64,000 nucleotides of DNA from Bin16 sp965206315 (GCA_965206315.1 OZ242210.1:2805800-2869799); one strand, 5' to 3'; counted from the first letter of the stretch, positions 15,186 through 24,259 are shown. The notes: a model not told the origin generated them from the sequence alone. Made by a program: numbers and translations.

Positions 15186-16352
15186 CTACCCGCTGATCCC
15201 CACTCCGGCGGGAGCGGGCAGGCCGTAGAGCTCCGTGGTGCCCTTCCAGAGGATGCGCGACTTCTGTTCGTCCGTGAGGTCGGGGCGGTTGTAGATGTAG
15301 CGCGGCGAGTCCGGTACGCGGTGCGCGTGGGGGATGTCGCTCGCGTACACCCAGCAGTCCGTCCCGTACTTGTTCACCATGTAGGGCAGCAGGTCGTCGT
15401 CGACCTCGAAGCCGATGAAGATGCGGCTGTCCCTGATGTACTCGAGGGGAGTCGCCTCCGGCAGGCCGCGCTCCACGATGGCCTTGTGCTCCGAGCGGAT
15501 CGTGCCGAGCTCCAGCCGGTCCTTCACGTTGTCGAGCGTGAAGTCCATAACTGCGACGGCGAAGTCCACCCAGGTGCAGCCCGTCTCCAGGAACGACACC
15601 TTCACCTTCGGGTAGCGGTCGAGGATGCCTGAGCCGCAGATCGTCTTGAAGCCGCGCACGACGGACATGAGGAACTGGTCGCCCGCGATGTTGCGGTACG
15701 TCTTCATGGCGTCCCGCGCGCCGGTGCCGGGGTGCACGTTCACCGGCATCTCAAGGTCCTGCGCCGCGGCCCAGAAGCACTCCAGGCTGGGGTGGTCCAG
15801 CGCCTTGTCGGAGTAGTCGCCGAACACCATGACGCCGACGGAGCCCATCTTCTTCGTGCGCTCCATCTCGCGGACGGCCTCGGCGGGGTCGCGCGGGTCG
15901 ATCGCCGTCACCCACTTCAGCCGGTCGGGCGACTGGTTGGAGACATCGGCGACCCAGCTGTTGTAGGAGCGGGTGAGCGCGGCGTTCAGCGCCGGGTCGC
16001 TGGCGATGGGCCAGCTCAGCAGCAGCGTGGGGTAGTTGACGGAGAGGTACGTGTTCTCCGCGTCCATGACCGCGAGCCGTGCCTCGGCAGAGTGGAACTC
16101 GCCGCTCTCGTGCGGACCGCGCCACTTCGCCATCTTCTCGTACTCGGTGGAGACGACGCCGTCCTTGCTGGAGGGGGAGCCGCCGATGCGGATGCGCTCG
16201 CCGTCGATCTCCCAGATGAAGTCGTGCTCGAACTCGCCGGTCTCGACCACCCTGGGGCGGCGGTCGCGGAACGCGGGCTCCAGGTAATCGTCCGACCAGG
16301 TGGCCTCCCACTCCTCGACGTGCCCATCGCCGTCCATCGCCAGGATGTCCAT
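15186..16352 (-). CDS. amidohydrolase-2 family metal-dependent hydrolase/decarboxylase
   Basis: 388 residues, starting M-D-I-L-A-M-D-G-D-G-H-V-E-E-W (D9, H11 in the first metal site). It contains M-P-V-N-V-H-P-G-T-G mid-protein, F-L-E-T-G-C-T-W-V, and Y-A-S-D-I-P-H-A-H near the end with the catalytic Asp. It is paralogous to the gene at 2034 (shared D-x-D-x-H, E-x-x-x-x-W, and a C-terminal R-x-x-x-x-N/G-T-x-L-Y-G-L). The start at 16352 has a GAGGAG site. Such enzymes often decarboxylate aromatic acids or open rings of lactone intermediates, fitting the oxygenase cluster that follows on the other strand. Confidence 0.82.
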   Translation of the reverse strand: MDILAMDGDGHVEEWEATWSDDYLEPAFRDRRPRVVETGEFEHDFIWEIDGERIRIGGSPSSKDGVVSTEYEKMAKWRGPHESGEFHSAEARLAVMDAENTYLSVNYPTLLLSWPIASDPALNAALTRSYNSWVADVSNQSPDRLKWVTAIDPRDPAEAVREMERTKKMGSVGVMVFGDYSDKALDHPSLECFWAAAQDLEMPVNVHPGTGARDAMKTYRNIAGDQFLMSVVRGFKTICGSGILDRYPKVKVSFLETGCTWVDFAVAVMDFTLDNVKDRLELGTIRSEHKAIVERGLPEATPLEYIRDSRIFIGFEVDDDLLPYMVNKYGTDCWVYASDIPHAHRVPDSPRYIYNRPDLTDEQKSRILWKGTTELYGLPAPAGVGISG

Positions 16353-16473
16353 CGGCCCCGCTCCTCGTTCAGGATGCGGCAATCCTACCACGCGGGAGCG
16401 CGCGGGGCGCTCCCTACTCCCGTGCCGCGCTGTCTGGTAGAGTCCCCTTTTGATACCAGCAGGAGGCCAGAAC

Positions 16474-17274
16474 ATGCCGAGAGAATGGGACGAGGTCAAA
16501 TACGAGGTGGCGGTCGCGAACCGCGTCCTCGCCGAAGTGGGACTCGCGACCGGTTTCCGCGCGTCGCTGGGGCACGCCAGCATGCGCCTGCCGAACGACC
16601 CGGACAAGTTCGTGGTGAAGGGCCGCGGTTACGCCGTCGACGCGCTGCACTCGATGAAGCCGGAGGACATGATCGTCGTGGACATCGAGGGCTACAAGGT
16701 GGACGGACCGGTCGGCTCGTCGCAGCCGTTCGAGGTCATCATGCACTCCTCCATCATGAAGGCGCGCCCCGAGGTCAACTCCGTGGTGCACGTGCACCCG
16801 CACTACACCATCCTCGCCACGACGCTCGGGAGGCGCCTCCGCCCCATGAACCAGGAGGGCGCTCAGCTGGTGCAGAAAGAGCTGCCTGTGTGGAACCACG
16901 TCAAGACCGTGCAGACGGAAGAGGAGGGCGCCGAGGTCGCCGCGCTGATGGGCGACTCCCCCGTCATCCTGCTGCGCGGCCACGGCGCAACGTCCGCAGG
17001 CGGCAGCCTGGAAGACGCCGTGATGACGATGATGCAGCTGGAGGAGCAGGCCAAGATGAACTACTGGGCTTACTCCTCCGCCGGGCCGGACCACCCGTAC
17101 CTCGAGGACGAACTGGTCGACGAGATGTCCGGGCGCACCCCGCTGCCGCAGCTGCCGCACTTCGCGCAGGTGCTCCCCTCCGGCTGGCGTCCCAGGGTCG
17201 GCGGCGTCTGGCAGTACTACACGCGCGTCGTCACCAACAACCCGGACGCGAAGCCGGAGATCGGCAGGCCGTAG
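16474..17274 (+). CDS. class II aldolase/adducin-family protein
   Basis: 266 residues from the ATG at 16474, which has AGGAGG upstream. The class II aldolase fold is shown by A-S-L-G-H-A-S-M-R (the S-G-N-x-S equivalent), V-V-H-V-H-P-H-Y-T with metal-binding His, and the later L-L-R-G-H-G-A-T-S-A-G with another His. Members split sugar phosphates or decarboxylate/cleave hydroxy acids using Zn or Mn. A class II aldolase-like protein is a regular partner in phthalate-type operons. Here it immediately precedes four Rieske oxygenases and may process a product. Confidence 0.87.
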   Translation: MPREWDEVKYEVAVANRVLAEVGLATGFRASLGHASMRLPNDPDKFVVKGRGYAVDALHSMKPEDMIVVDIEGYKVDGPVGSSQPFEVIMHSSIMKARPEVNSVVHVHPHYTILATTLGRRLRPMNQEGAQLVQKELPVWNHVKTVQTEEEGAEVAALMGDSPVILLRGHGATSAGGSLEDAVMTMMQLEEQAKMNYWAYSSAGPDHPYLEDELVDEMSGRTPLPQLPHFAQVLPSGWRPRVGGVWQYYTRVVTNNPDAKPEIGRP

Positions 17275-17326
17275 GTACAAGGGTCCGGACGCGCCGCGTT
17301 CCGCTCCCAACCTGCCCGCGGCGCGC

Positions 17327-17355
17327 TTGACCCGTATCCGCTCCCGCCCTACCCT
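17327..17355 (+). promoter_or_regulatory. promoter upstream of Rieske oxygenase 1
   Basis: TTGACC at 17327-17332 and TACCCT at 17350-17355 are separated by 17 nt. The same neighbourhood (CGCTTGACCCG, then CCTAC(C/T)CTTACG and ACGCGAGGTGAA) recurs ahead of oxygenase 3, which supports function by conservation. Confidence 0.6.
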
Positions 17356-17394
17356 TACGCTACGCAAATCTGCGCACGCGAGGTGAATGCACGC

Positions 17395-18726
17395 ATGCTC
17401 AGCGTCAAAGCGAACCAGGAACTCACGCAGGTCGGCCCGGGCACGCCCATGGGCGAACTCATGCGACGCTACTGGCACCCCATCGCCGGAGCAGCGGAGC
17501 TCGACGACCGCCCCACGAAGGCGGTGCGCCTGCTCGGCGAGGACCTCGTCCTCTACAAGGACAAGTCAGGCACCCTCGGACTCATCGAACGGTTCTGCCC
17601 TCACCGCAGAGTCGACCTCTCCTACGGCATCCCCGAGGAGCACGGCCTCCGCTGCATGTACCACGGCTGGATGATGGATGAGACCGGCCAGTGCATCGAG
17701 CAGCCGTTCGAGGAGACCGTCCATCCGGACGGACGCTTTAAGGAGAAGGTCAAGGTCGCGGGCTACCCGGTCGAGGTCGCCGGCGGGCTCGTGTTCGCAT
17801 ACCTCGGGCCGCAGCCCGTCCCGTTCCTGCCGCTCTGGGAGCCGCTGGTGTGGGACAACGCGGTGCGCGACATCGCCATCTCCCACCTGCCGTGCAACTG
17901 GCTCCAGTGCCAAGAGAACTCGCTCGACCCCGTTCACGTCGAGTGGGCGCACTCGTACTGGGGGCAGTACGTGCAGCAGGGCCCCGGCTTCAAGGGCGCC
18001 TTGCTCGACCTGCCGACCCACGAGAAGATCGGGTTCGACGTCTTCGAGCACGGCGTCGTCAAGCGCCGCGTCTTCAGGGGCTACACGGAGGAGGACGACG
18101 ACTGGAAGCACGGTCACCCCGTGTTCGTGCCGAACATCCTGCTCGTCGGCTCCGAGGTCTCGGTCACGATGCAGTTCCGCGTCCCGATCGACGACGAGAA
18201 CACGCTGCACGTCTCTCTCTACACGTGGCGGGGCGCGCCGGGCCAGCCCGTGCCGAAGCAGGAGTCTGTCCCCTACCGAGAGGTGCCGCTGCTGGACGAG
18301 AACGGCCGCTGGATCGTGGACGTGGTGTTCAACCAGGACTACACGATGTGGGTCACGCAGGGGCCCATCGCCAGGCGGAACCTGGAGCACCTCGGCGAGT
18401 CCGACCGCGGCCTCATCCTCTACCGCAAGCTGCTGCGCGAGCAGATGGACATCGTCGCGGACGGCGGCGACCCGATGAACGTCTTCCGCACGCCCGCGCC
18501 GGAGGGCGGCATCGTCGCCCCGCTGGAGCAGGTCAAGTTCGGCATGAAGCGCGCCAGGAAGTACATCCCCGGTGAGGCCGGGTACTCCCGCGACGGCGAG
18601 CTCATCAACCAGGTGCTCCAGACGTGGGAGGACCTCCCGGACCGCGCTCCCGCTGCGTCTGAGGACGAACTCAAGGCGCAAGCTGCGGGCGCAGTGGAGG
18701 GCATCAAGGACAACTGGCCGCTGTAA
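17395..18726 (+). CDS. Rieske aromatic-ring-hydroxylating oxygenase alpha subunit (paralogue 1)
   Basis: 443 residues from the ATG at 17395, 8 nt after GAGGTGA. The Rieske [2Fe-2S] ligands are C68-P-H70 and C87-M-Y-H90. The mononuclear iron site has D178, H181 and H186 (E-N-S-L-D-P-V-H-V-E-W-A-H), where D178 would carry electrons from the neighbouring Rieske centre. This is the phthalate-4,5-dioxygenase/vanillate-demethylase type: alpha subunit only, needing a separate reductase. The substrate is unknown. First of four oxygenases in tandem; the C-terminus carries an Ala/Glu-rich extension absent from the others. Confidence 0.92.
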   Translation: MLSVKANQELTQVGPGTPMGELMRRYWHPIAGAAELDDRPTKAVRLLGEDLVLYKDKSGTLGLIERFCPHRRVDLSYGIPEEHGLRCMYHGWMMDETGQCIEQPFEETVHPDGRFKEKVKVAGYPVEVAGGLVFAYLGPQPVPFLPLWEPLVWDNAVRDIAISHLPCNWLQCQENSLDPVHVEWAHSYWGQYVQQGPGFKGALLDLPTHEKIGFDVFEHGVVKRRVFRGYTEEDDDWKHGHPVFVPNILLVGSEVSVTMQFRVPIDDENTLHVSLYTWRGAPGQPVPKQESVPYREVPLLDENGRWIVDVVFNQDYTMWVTQGPIARRNLEHLGESDRGLILYRKLLREQMDIVADGGDPMNVFRTPAPEGGIVAPLEQVKFGMKRARKYIPGEAGYSRDGELINQVLQTWEDLPDRAPAASEDELKAQAAGAVEGIKDNWPL

Positions 18727-18759
18727 GGCGCCAGACGCACGACCACAGGAGGCCACGCG

Positions 18760-20028
18760 ATGCTGAGCATACAGGAGAACGAGCTACTGACGCAGGTCGG
18801 CTCCGGAACGCCGATGGGCGAGCTCATGCGCCGCTACTGGCATCCCATCGCCGCTGCAGCCGAGCTCATCGACCGCCCCACGAAGGCCGTCCGCCTCCTC
18901 GGCGAGGACCTCGTCCTCTACAAGGACAAGTCCGGCACCCTCGGCCTCATCGACCGCTTCTGCCCCCACCGACGCGTCGACCTCTCCTACGGCATCCCCG
19001 AGGAGCACGGTCTCCGCTGCATGTACCACGGCTGGATGATGGACGAGACCGGCCAGTGCATCGAGCAGCCCTTCGAGGAGACCGTCCATCCGGACGGGCG
19101 TTTCAAGGAGAAGGTGCGGGTCGCGGGCTACCCGGTGCGCGAGATGGCGGGGCTGGTGTTCGCCTACCTCGGACCGCAGCCCGCACCGTTGCTCCCGCGC
19201 TGGGAGCACCTGCTCTGGGAGAACGCCGTCCGCGACATCGCCATCACGGAGATCCCCTGCAACTGGATGCAGTGCCAGGAAAACTCGCTCGACCCCGTAC
19301 ACGTCGAATGGCTCCACGCCTACATGGGCGCCTACCGCAACACGGACCGCATCGCCACCCAGCAGCGGGGGTCGTCGCGCAAGCACATGAAGATCGGGTT
19401 CGACGAGTTCGAGTTCGGCATCATCAAGCGCCGCATCCTCGAGGGCAAGGACGAGACCGACGACGAGTGGGCTGAGGGTCACCCCGTCCTCTTCCCCAAT
19501 ATCCTCCTCGTCGGCAACGAGGCACGGGCCACGTTCCAGTTCCGCGTTCCCGTGGACGACACCAACACCCTGCACGTCTCCATCTACAACTACCGCGCCG
19601 CGCCCGGCGCAGGCGCGCCGAAGCAGGACGTCATCCCGTACCGCTACGTCCCGCTGAAGGACGACGAAGGGCGCTACATCGTCGACTGGACGTTCAACCA
19701 GGACTACATGGCCTGGGCGACGCAGGGCCCCATCGCCAAGCGTCACCTGGAGATGCTGGGGCAGTCGGACGTCGGCATCATCCTCTTCCGCAAACAGTTG
19801 AAGCGGAACATCGCGGTGATGGAGGACGGCGGCGACCCGATGAACGTCTTCCGCGGAGACGAGCTCGGGCTGCTCCACGCGCCGGTGGAGAAGGTGAAGT
19901 TCGGTGTACGGGCGCAGGCGCGCTACGTCCGGCCCGAAGCCGGTGACACCCCGGCAGTGCCGCAGATCGAAGAGGTCATGAGCACCTGGGTGGAGTACCT
20001 CGGCGAGGAGGCCACGCTGGGGCGGTAG
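18760..20028 (+). CDS. Rieske oxygenase alpha subunit (paralogue 2)
   Basis: 422 residues, start 7-12 nt after AGGAGGCC. Rieske ligands are C68/H70/C87/H90 and the catalytic site E-N-S-L-D-P-V-H-V-E-W-L-H has D178, H181 and H186. Residues 12 to 125 are almost the same as paralogue 1, including at DNA level, whereas the catalytic half differs clearly (for example A-Y-M-G-A-Y-R-N-T-D-R-I after the iron site). It lies 33 bp after paralogue 1, so both are likely on one transcript. Substrate unknown. Confidence 0.92.
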   Translation: MLSIQENELLTQVGSGTPMGELMRRYWHPIAAAAELIDRPTKAVRLLGEDLVLYKDKSGTLGLIDRFCPHRRVDLSYGIPEEHGLRCMYHGWMMDETGQCIEQPFEETVHPDGRFKEKVRVAGYPVREMAGLVFAYLGPQPAPLLPRWEHLLWENAVRDIAITEIPCNWMQCQENSLDPVHVEWLHAYMGAYRNTDRIATQQRGSSRKHMKIGFDEFEFGIIKRRILEGKDETDDEWAEGHPVLFPNILLVGNEARATFQFRVPVDDTNTLHVSIYNYRAAPGAGAPKQDVIPYRYVPLKDDEGRYIVDWTFNQDYMAWATQGPIAKRHLEMLGQSDVGIILFRKQLKRNIAVMEDGGDPMNVFRGDELGLLHAPVEKVKFGVRAQARYVRPEAGDTPAVPQIEEVMSTWVEYLGEEATLGR

Positions 20029-20127
20029 GGAGCTACTTTCGCTGACAACTCCCACTTGCTATGCGAGCAAGCAGGCGTGCTATTGTGCGTCTTGGACATT
20101 CTTCCCCCACTAAGGAGGCTTGCGAGC

Positions 20128-20592
20128 ATGGACCGCTTGGAGTTTGAGTACAGCGATGGCGGCGCGGAGAATGAGGCCGTACCGAAGCGCAATCAAGGTT
20201 GCAGCGCGACAGCGCTTGCGAACTACACTCGCAAATCCTACAGGGAGTGTTTACATCTGCTCGGAGGATTGGATGACTTCGGTGGCATAGACTTGGACGC
20301 TTTCGACCAAGCGTGTGCGCTGATGGGCATCAACTCTGTGTGGAATCAACGATCGCGTGCCGCAGGGGCACTCTCTCTGTCGCGAGCCCATGCCAAGTTC
20401 GGAGACTGCATCGCCGTCATCGGGAACGACACGAACCTCGGGCACATCACCGTAATAAGGGATGGGCTGCTGCTGGACAAGGAGGACTGGCAAGACCGCA
20501 TGGAACGCGAGCATTGGTGGGTTCTGGAGGTGTTTCAAAAAACCGCCAACTCTCACCCCATGGGACAAGGATTCGTCGCCCCCCTCCTGTAA
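20128..20592 (+). CDS. possible papain-like cysteine-peptidase-fold protein
   Basis: 154 residues from the ATG at 20128, which follows TAAGGAGG. The order N-Q-G-C-S-A-T-A-L-A-N-Y-T (Cys at the start of a helix), then L-G-H-I-T-V-I-R-D-G-L-L-L-D with a His and a following Asp, resembles the Cys-His-Asp layout of papain-like/C39-like small proteins often found on phages and mobile DNA. I cannot name a family. It is less GC-rich in style than the flanking oxygenase genes, and its place between two of them looks like an insertion. Confidence 0.5.
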   Translation: MDRLEFEYSDGGAENEAVPKRNQGCSATALANYTRKSYRECLHLLGGLDDFGGIDLDAFDQACALMGINSVWNQRSRAAGALSLSRAHAKFGDCIAVIGNDTNLGHITVIRDGLLLDKEDWQDRMEREHWWVLEVFQKTANSHPMGQGFVAPLL

Positions 20593-20608
20593 GCACGCTC
20601 CCCCGCGC

Positions 20609-20638
20609 TTGACCCGCGCACACACCCCGCCCTACTCT
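20609..20638 (+). promoter_or_regulatory. promoter upstream of Rieske oxygenase 3
   Basis: TTGACC at 20609-20614 and TACTCT at 20633-20638, spacer 18 nt. It mirrors the region ahead of oxygenase 1, so the duplication included the promoter and leader. Confidence 0.6.
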
Positions 20639-20675
20639 TACGCCACGCACACACGCACGCGAGGTGAAGGCACGC

Positions 20676-21953
20676 ATGCTCAGCGTCAAGGCTAACCAGG
20701 AACTCACGCAGGTCAGCGCAGGCACGCCGATGGGCGAGCTGATGCGCCGCTACTGGCACCCCATCGCCGCCACCGCGGAGCTCGACGAGCGCCCCACCAA
20801 GCCGGTGCGGCTCCTCGGCGAGGACCTCGTCCTCTACAAGGACAGGTCCGGCACTTACGGACTCATTGACCGCTTCTGCCCCCACCGACGCGTCGACCTC
20901 TCCTACGGCATCCCCGAGGAGCACGGCCTCCGGTGCATGTACCACGGCTGGATGATGGACGAGACCGGCCAGTGCATCGAGCAGCCTTTCGAGGAGACGG
21001 TCCACCCGGACGGACGCTTCAAGGAGAAGGTCAAGGTCGCGGGCTACCCTGTCGAGGAGCTTGGCGGCCTCATCTTCGCGTACATGGGGCCGCAGCCCAT
21101 GCCCCTCCTGCCGCGCTGGGAGCAGCTGACGTGGGACAACGCGGTGCGGGAGATCTGCATCTCGGAACTGCCGTGCAACTGGCTGCAGTGCCAGGAGAAC
21201 TCGCTCGACCCCGTCCACAACGAGTGGCTCCACGCCTACTACGGCAACGTCGTCCGCACCGGCGTCCACTCGCTGCCCGAGGGTCGCGGCACGCACCTCA
21301 AGATCGGGTTCGACGTCTTCGAGCACGGCATCATCAAGCGCCGCGTCGAGGCCGGGTACTCCGAGGAAGACGACGACTGGAAGGAAGGCCACCCCATCAT
21401 GTTCCCCAACATCCTCCTCGTCGGCGACGAGGTGCGCTCCACCTTCCAGTTCCGCGTGCCGGCGGACGACACCCACACCTACCACGTCTCCTACTACGCG
21501 TGGCGTCCCGCGCCCGGCGCGCAGGCTCCGAGGCAGGAGGTCGTCCCCTACCGCTACGTGCCGCTGAAGGACGAGAATGACCGTTACATCAACGACATCC
21601 TCTTCAATCAGGACTACCTCGCGTGGGTCACGCAAGGGCCGGTCGCCAAGCGCCACCTGGAGAAGCTCGGCGAGTCCGACAAGGGCATCATCCTCTTCCG
21701 CAAGCTGCTGCAGGAGCAGGCGAAGCTCGTCGCCGACGGCGGCGACCCGATGAACACGTTCCGCGACCCCGCCGAGAACGAGGCGATACGCCTGCCGCTG
21801 GAGCACGTCAAGTTCGGCAACCGCCGCCGCATGGGCTACACGCTCGTCGAGGCGGGCGAGCCCGTCGTCGCGGACGTCGTCAACGAGACGCTGGAGAGCT
21901 GGGAAGGCCTGCGCAGCTTGCGCGGCACCGCCGGAGCAGCGCACGGAGCATAG
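20676..21953 (+). CDS. Rieske oxygenase alpha subunit (paralogue 3)
   Basis: 425 residues from the ATG at 20676, with the same leader as paralogue 1. Rieske ligands C68/H70/C87/H90; the catalytic site reads E-N-S-L-D-P-V-H-N-E-W-L-H (D178, H181, H186). The first 125 residues again match paralogues 1 and 2 closely. Its catalytic half is nearest to paralogue 2 by eye (F-Q-F-R-V-P-A-D-D-T, P-Y-R-Y-V-P-L-K-D). It has its own promoter and therefore may be regulated apart from paralogues 1 and 2. Confidence 0.92.
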   Translation: MLSVKANQELTQVSAGTPMGELMRRYWHPIAATAELDERPTKPVRLLGEDLVLYKDRSGTYGLIDRFCPHRRVDLSYGIPEEHGLRCMYHGWMMDETGQCIEQPFEETVHPDGRFKEKVKVAGYPVEELGGLIFAYMGPQPMPLLPRWEQLTWDNAVREICISELPCNWLQCQENSLDPVHNEWLHAYYGNVVRTGVHSLPEGRGTHLKIGFDVFEHGIIKRRVEAGYSEEDDDWKEGHPIMFPNILLVGDEVRSTFQFRVPADDTHTYHVSYYAWRPAPGAQAPRQEVVPYRYVPLKDENDRYINDILFNQDYLAWVTQGPVAKRHLEKLGESDKGIILFRKLLQEQAKLVADGGDPMNTFRDPAENEAIRLPLEHVKFGNRRRMGYTLVEAGEPVVADVVNETLESWEGLRSLRGTAGAAHGA

Positions 21954-21972
21954 GAGCGCTTGGAGGTAACAG

Positions 21973-22707
21973 TTGAGCGACCCATGCCAGACGTTTGACT
22001 CCCTGATTGCACTTGGTTTCGAGCGCCAGCAGCCTGAGTCAGGGGACGTTGTTTGCTACAAGTTCGCTAATCTCGAGTTAGCCGCTATACACGCAGACGC
22101 CACCAAGCCTGGCGTTATGGCCGGAGTACCCAGCGCACTCAGGCCCACTTTTGGCTGGGAATATCTAGAAACGATGAATCAGCACAAGGGGAATGTGGTG
22201 TGGCTGATGGGCACTGTTGTGACTCCCCGCACGGTCTCAGAACACGAGAGCCCAATCCCTCCCGATTTGAGAAGTACTCCCGAAGCTGCGGCTTGGGTTA
22301 GCTACGCCCTCCGCTCTTACCGATCCTCTTTAGGCCCTTTGCCAGATTGGTTTGTCGAAGGAGAACGCCATTGGGACCTCGTGCCGCCTGCACAGAAGGA
22401 ACGTGTACGCCAAGAGGAAGCACACGCCCGTGCAGAACGATGGCAGGCCTACAGGGCCAGCCCAAAGTGCTCCATCGACAGGGACTACGCCTTGCTCCTT
22501 CGACGCAACCTGCGTAAAGCACTCGCCGAACTCGCCGGAGAGGCTGAGATGACATTCAGCTTCGACGGGCGCGTCCTCAGCGTAGCCCTTCACGGCCATG
22601 TCAACAAAGTCGCTACCTCAAGGATTGCAGAGAGCCGTGAACGCCGGCGCTTCGCAGTCGCCTCCGGTAATTATGTCCAAGATGTCCTCGCATCGGGGGA
22701 CAGTTAG
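21973..22707 (+). CDS. hypothetical protein
   Basis: 244 residues from a TTG start 6 nt after GGAGGTAA; no earlier start fits. I recognise no family. The first half has F-D-S-L-I-A-L-G-F-E-R and V-V-W-L-M-G-T-V-V-T; the second half is highly charged and helical (Q-K-E-R-V-R-Q-E-E-A-H-A-R-A). It lies 19 bp after oxygenase 3 and so may share its transcript. Codon use is less GC-biased than in the oxygenases, suggesting a separate history. Confidence 0.55.
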   Translation: MSDPCQTFDSLIALGFERQQPESGDVVCYKFANLELAAIHADATKPGVMAGVPSALRPTFGWEYLETMNQHKGNVVWLMGTVVTPRTVSEHESPIPPDLRSTPEAAAWVSYALRSYRSSLGPLPDWFVEGERHWDLVPPAQKERVRQEEAHARAERWQAYRASPKCSIDRDYALLLRRNLRKALAELAGEAEMTFSFDGRVLSVALHGHVNKVATSRIAESRERRRFAVASGNYVQDVLASGDS

Positions 22708-22890
22708 CCGTCCTCGTATCGCGTTATCGTATCGTCGGAAACGACCCTGCCCGACCGGTTTCCCTACCCAACGGCTGAATTGAGTATGTTCGAGGGTTAT
22801 GTGCAGTTGGACGGGCACCGCCTGGGACCGTATGAGACGATCGCATAAAGTCTTCCCAAGCCCCGCTGTCCATCTCCCACCACGTACCCA

Positions 22891-22922
22891 TTGACGCTTG
22901 ACGTTGCGCGGCTTGCTATAAT
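22891..22922 (+). promoter_or_regulatory. extended -10 promoter upstream of Rieske oxygenase 4
   Basis: TATAAT at 22917-22922 is preceded by TG one base upstream (TGCTATAAT). TTGACG occurs at 22891 and 22898, giving spacers of 20 or 13 nt, neither ideal; the extended -10 may compensate. Confidence 0.55.
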
Positions 22923-22970
22923 CCCGCCGCAGGACAGACCGAATCCAGCAGCACAAGGAGAGCAGATCTC

Positions 22971-24254
22971 ATGCTGACGCAGGAAGCGAACGACCGCTAC
23001 ACGCGAGTAGGCCCCGGCACCCCGATGGGCGAGTTGATGCGCCGCTACTGGCACCCCGTCGCCGCAGTCTCCCAGATGAACGACAAGTGGACGATGAAGG
23101 TGCGCCTCCTCGGCGAGGACCTCATCCTCTACAAGGACCGCTCCGGCACGTTCGGCCTCATGGAGCCGCACTGCGCTCACCGGCGCATGAACATGATCTA
23201 CGGCATCCCCGAGGAGCACGGCCTGCGGTGCCCGTACCACGGCTGGCTGTACGACGAGACGGGCCAATGCACCGAGCAGCCGTACGAGGAGACCGAGGAC
23301 CCGGAGGCGCGGTTCAAGGACAAGATCCAGATGAAGGCGTACCCGGTCGAGCAGAAGGCCGGGCTGCTGTTCGCCTACCTCGGTCCCACGCCCGTTCCGC
23401 TGATCCCCAACTACGACGTCTTCTCCGCGACCGGCGTCCTGCGCGACATCGGCTACGCGATGCTGCCGTGCAACTGGCTGCAGTGCCAGGAGAACTCGCT
23501 GGACCCGGTGCACCTGGAGTGGCTCCACGTCGCGTGGGCCAACTTCATCCGAGAGATGAACGGCGACAAGGAGCGCCGCACCCGCTGGCCGCACAAGGTC
23601 ATCCACTTCGACGCCTTCGAGCACGGCATCATCAAGCGCCGCATCTGGGAAGGCGGCTCCGAAGAGGACACCGAGTGGAAGGACGGTCACCCCATCGTCT
23701 TCCCCAACTACCTGCGACAGGGCGGCGACGGCTTCAACGTCTCCGACGGGACGTACCGGGGCAGCTTCTCGATGGGCCCTGCCTTCCAGATCCGCACACC
23801 CATCGACGACTACAACACCGCACACTGGTGGGTCGCCTGCTACCCCATGATCGAGGGCGACGTCGAGCAGACGCCGGAGGAGATCCCCTTCTACCTCCCG
23901 CCCGTCCCAACGCTGGACGAGAACGACCAGCCCATCTACCCGGAGCTGCGCAGCAACTCCTCGCAGGACCCGGCGGCGTGGATCACGCAGGGCGGCATCG
24001 CCGACCGCACGGGCGAGCACCTCGGGCGCTCCGACAAGGGCATCATCATGTTCCGCCAGATGCTGGAGGACAACATGCGCATCGTCGAGGACGGCGGCGA
24101 CCCGATGGAGGTCTACCGCGACCCCGCGGAGAACGTCTACATCCCGTTCATGACGGAGCAGCACAACTACGTGGACACCTCCACCCGCCAGGGCGCGGCG
24201 ACCATGTACTCGCCCATCCTGGATAGACGGGAGGCCGCGGCTGCGGCCAAGTAA
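22971..24254 (+). CDS. Rieske oxygenase alpha subunit (paralogue 4)
   Basis: 427 residues. The Rieske site is C68-A-H70 with R-R-M-N-M-I-Y-G, then C87-P-Y-H90. The catalytic site E-N-S-L-D-P-V-H-L-E-W-L-H follows C-N-W-L-Q. It belongs to the same subfamily as paralogues 1-3 but to a separate branch (T-M-K-V-R-L-L, M-E-P-H-C-A-H, K-M-K-A-Y-P-V). The gene has its own promoter and ends 5 bp before an ornithine-cyclodeaminase-like gene, forming an oxygenase-dehydrogenase pair. Substrate unknown. Confidence 0.92.
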   Translation: MLTQEANDRYTRVGPGTPMGELMRRYWHPVAAVSQMNDKWTMKVRLLGEDLILYKDRSGTFGLMEPHCAHRRMNMIYGIPEEHGLRCPYHGWLYDETGQCTEQPYEETEDPEARFKDKIQMKAYPVEQKAGLLFAYLGPTPVPLIPNYDVFSATGVLRDIGYAMLPCNWLQCQENSLDPVHLEWLHVAWANFIREMNGDKERRTRWPHKVIHFDAFEHGIIKRRIWEGGSEEDTEWKDGHPIVFPNYLRQGGDGFNVSDGTYRGSFSMGPAFQIRTPIDDYNTAHWWVACYPMIEGDVEQTPEEIPFYLPPVPTLDENDQPIYPELRSNSSQDPAAWITQGGIADRTGEHLGRSDKGIIMFRQMLEDNMRIVEDGGDPMEVYRDPAENVYIPFMTEQHNYVDTSTRQGAATMYSPILDRREAAAAAK

Positions 24255-24259
24255 GCGCC

